A stretch of 64,000 nt of DNA, taken from assembly GCA_028284285.1 (NCBI GenBank), contig JANQSA010000051.1, positions 124,001 through 188,000 on the forward strand, written 5' to 3'. Under the pieces are notes generated by a model, which ran no database searches, had not been told where the DNA came from, and saw nothing but the letters and a program-made list of their open reading frames with translations. Below, one piece after another: positions 63,578 to 64,000 of this stretch; position 1 is the stretch's first letter; every line of letters begins with the position of its first letter. This stretch comes from Croceivirga sp. (lineage in GTDB: Bacteria; Bacteroidota; Bacteroidia; Flavobacteriales; Flavobacteriaceae). The position numbers and the translations under genes were made by a program.

Positions 63578-63679
63578 ATGGAAAACAAAAACCAGGAAAG
63601 CAGCGCCTACGCAAATTTCATTAATGACCTCAATGAAATTTTAACGAATTACAACATTAGTCAGTTGAATTGTTCTTAA
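63578..63679 (+). CDS. 33-residue peptide with LNEIL motif (copy 2)
   Basis: ATG 63578 to TAA 63677: MENKNQESSAYANFINDLNEIL, then TNYNISQLNCS. Shares the AxFxxxLNEIL core with copy 1, and ends in Cys-Ser. The two are tandem, on the same strand, and followed 15 bp later by an intrinsic terminator, which supports a real short transcript. Function unknown. Confidence 0.6.
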   Translation: MENKNQESSAYANFINDLNEILTNYNISQLNCS

Positions 63680-63694
63680 GTTTAAGTGTTTATT

Positions 63695-63726
63695 AAAAAA
63701 GGGCTTCAAATTGAAGCCCTTTTTTA
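63695..63726. terminator. Bidirectional intrinsic terminator
   Basis: GGGCTTC-AAATT-GAAGCCC (63701-63719) flanked by AAAAAA and TTTTTT. Serves the micro-peptide transcript (+) and rpoD (-). Confidence 0.85.
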
Positions 63727-63732
63727 TTATAG

Positions 63733-64000
63733 TTATCCCAGATAGGTTTTGAGTATTTTACACTTAGAGCTGTGCCGTAGCTTTCTGATCGCTTTTTCCC
63801 GTATTTGACGAACGCGTTCCCTGGTAAGATCAAAAGTACTCCCAATCTCTTCCAGGGTCATGGAAGGTTGCTGGCCTATACCATAATACAACCGCACTAC
63901 ATCCGCCTCCCTTGGGGATAGCGTGTCCAGGGCACGATTGATCTCGGTGTTTAAAGATTCATGCAATAATTCTTTATCGGGTCGGGGAGATTCTCCAGCC
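63733..64000 (-). CDS. rpoD: Primary RNA polymerase sigma factor, C-terminal part
   Basis: The visible 88 or so residues, open to the window edge, contain region 4: LDTLSPREADVVRLYYGIGQQPSMTLEEIGSTFDLTRERVRQIREKAIRKLRH, with the -35-binding HTH, and the ending ILKTYLG. The sequence PRPDKELLHESLNTEI just before matches the short, region-1.1-lacking RpoD of Flavobacteriaceae. Start lies beyond the window. Confidence 0.93.
   Translation of the reverse strand, partial: AGESPRPDKELLHESLNTEINRALDTLSPREADVVRLYYGIGQQPSMTLEEIGSTFDLTRERVRQIREKAIRKLRHSSKCKILKTYLG

Overview
The window comes from the chromosome of a Bacteroidota member, almost certainly a marine-type Flavobacteriaceae. Signs of this are an LpxC-FabZ fusion, a PorX-type response regulator (type IX secretion), TonB-dependent receptors with a carboxypeptidase-like N-domain, DUF4249, DUF8202 and head-GIN (DUF2807) proteins, promoters with TAnnTTTG-like -7 boxes, and no Shine-Dalgarno-rich starts. 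No tRNA, rRNA, CRISPR or prophage was seen. The window opens inside an HlyD gene and closes inside the primary sigma factor gene rpoD.

Layout. (1) 1-5204: a peptide-bacteriocin locus. It holds an HlyD adaptor, a peptidase-containing ABC exporter, two small paralogous HTH proteins, two double-glycine precursor peptides (60 and 53 residues, the second with a regular glycine zipper) and a CPBP membrane protein suited to immunity. (2) 5248-6792: porX, convergent. (3) 6828-17453: HD hydrolase, then the lipid A cluster lpxD-lpxC/fabZ-lpxA-efp-lpxD2, then sucD, a fabG-type reductase, a membrane VWA protein and an SPFH protein. (4) 17454-26329: a complete histidine operon, hisGDCBH-GNAT-A-DinB-(GIY-YIG)-FIE. 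It is preceded by a leader peptide with three consecutive His codons and a mutually exclusive antiterminator/terminator, and by a 160-bp inverted-repeat element between attenuator and hisG.

(5) 26330-36780: a repeat-rich accessory stretch. Palindromic GTCACTTCGAGT repeats surround a second GIY-YIG gene, followed by a head-GIN lipoprotein, a barrel protein, an ECF sigma/anti-sigma/adhesin-like operon, rraA between ~200-bp direct repeats and AGTACGAAGT-type low-complexity DNA, and a TonB receptor-DUF4249 pair whose second gene has a palindromic repeat in its 5' end. (6) 36780-40668: a minus-strand operon of membrane protein, winged-helix regulator, TPR-like lipoprotein and TonB receptor, with a matching operator-like palindrome in front of two of its genes. 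(7) 40910-57838: assorted genes including a DUF8202 surface protein, DUF1853, a serine hydrolase, a VWA/AAA pair, DUF418, tandem alpha/beta hydrolases, cysM-cysE, DUF2461 and a BNR-repeat protein with a lipoprotein-sorting-like partner. (8) 57992-64000: DUF72, a phosphatidylserine decarboxylase-like protein, a thioesterase, a hybrid histidine kinase with a degenerate Hpt region and partner gene, two tiny related peptides (32 and 33 residues), and rpoD.

The strongest candidates for undescribed biology are the two-peptide bacteriocin locus, the tandem micro-peptides at 63459-63679, the association of GIY-YIG genes with palindromic repeats, and the shared operator of the 38924-40668 operon. Every assignment was made by reading the sequence; no database search was run.
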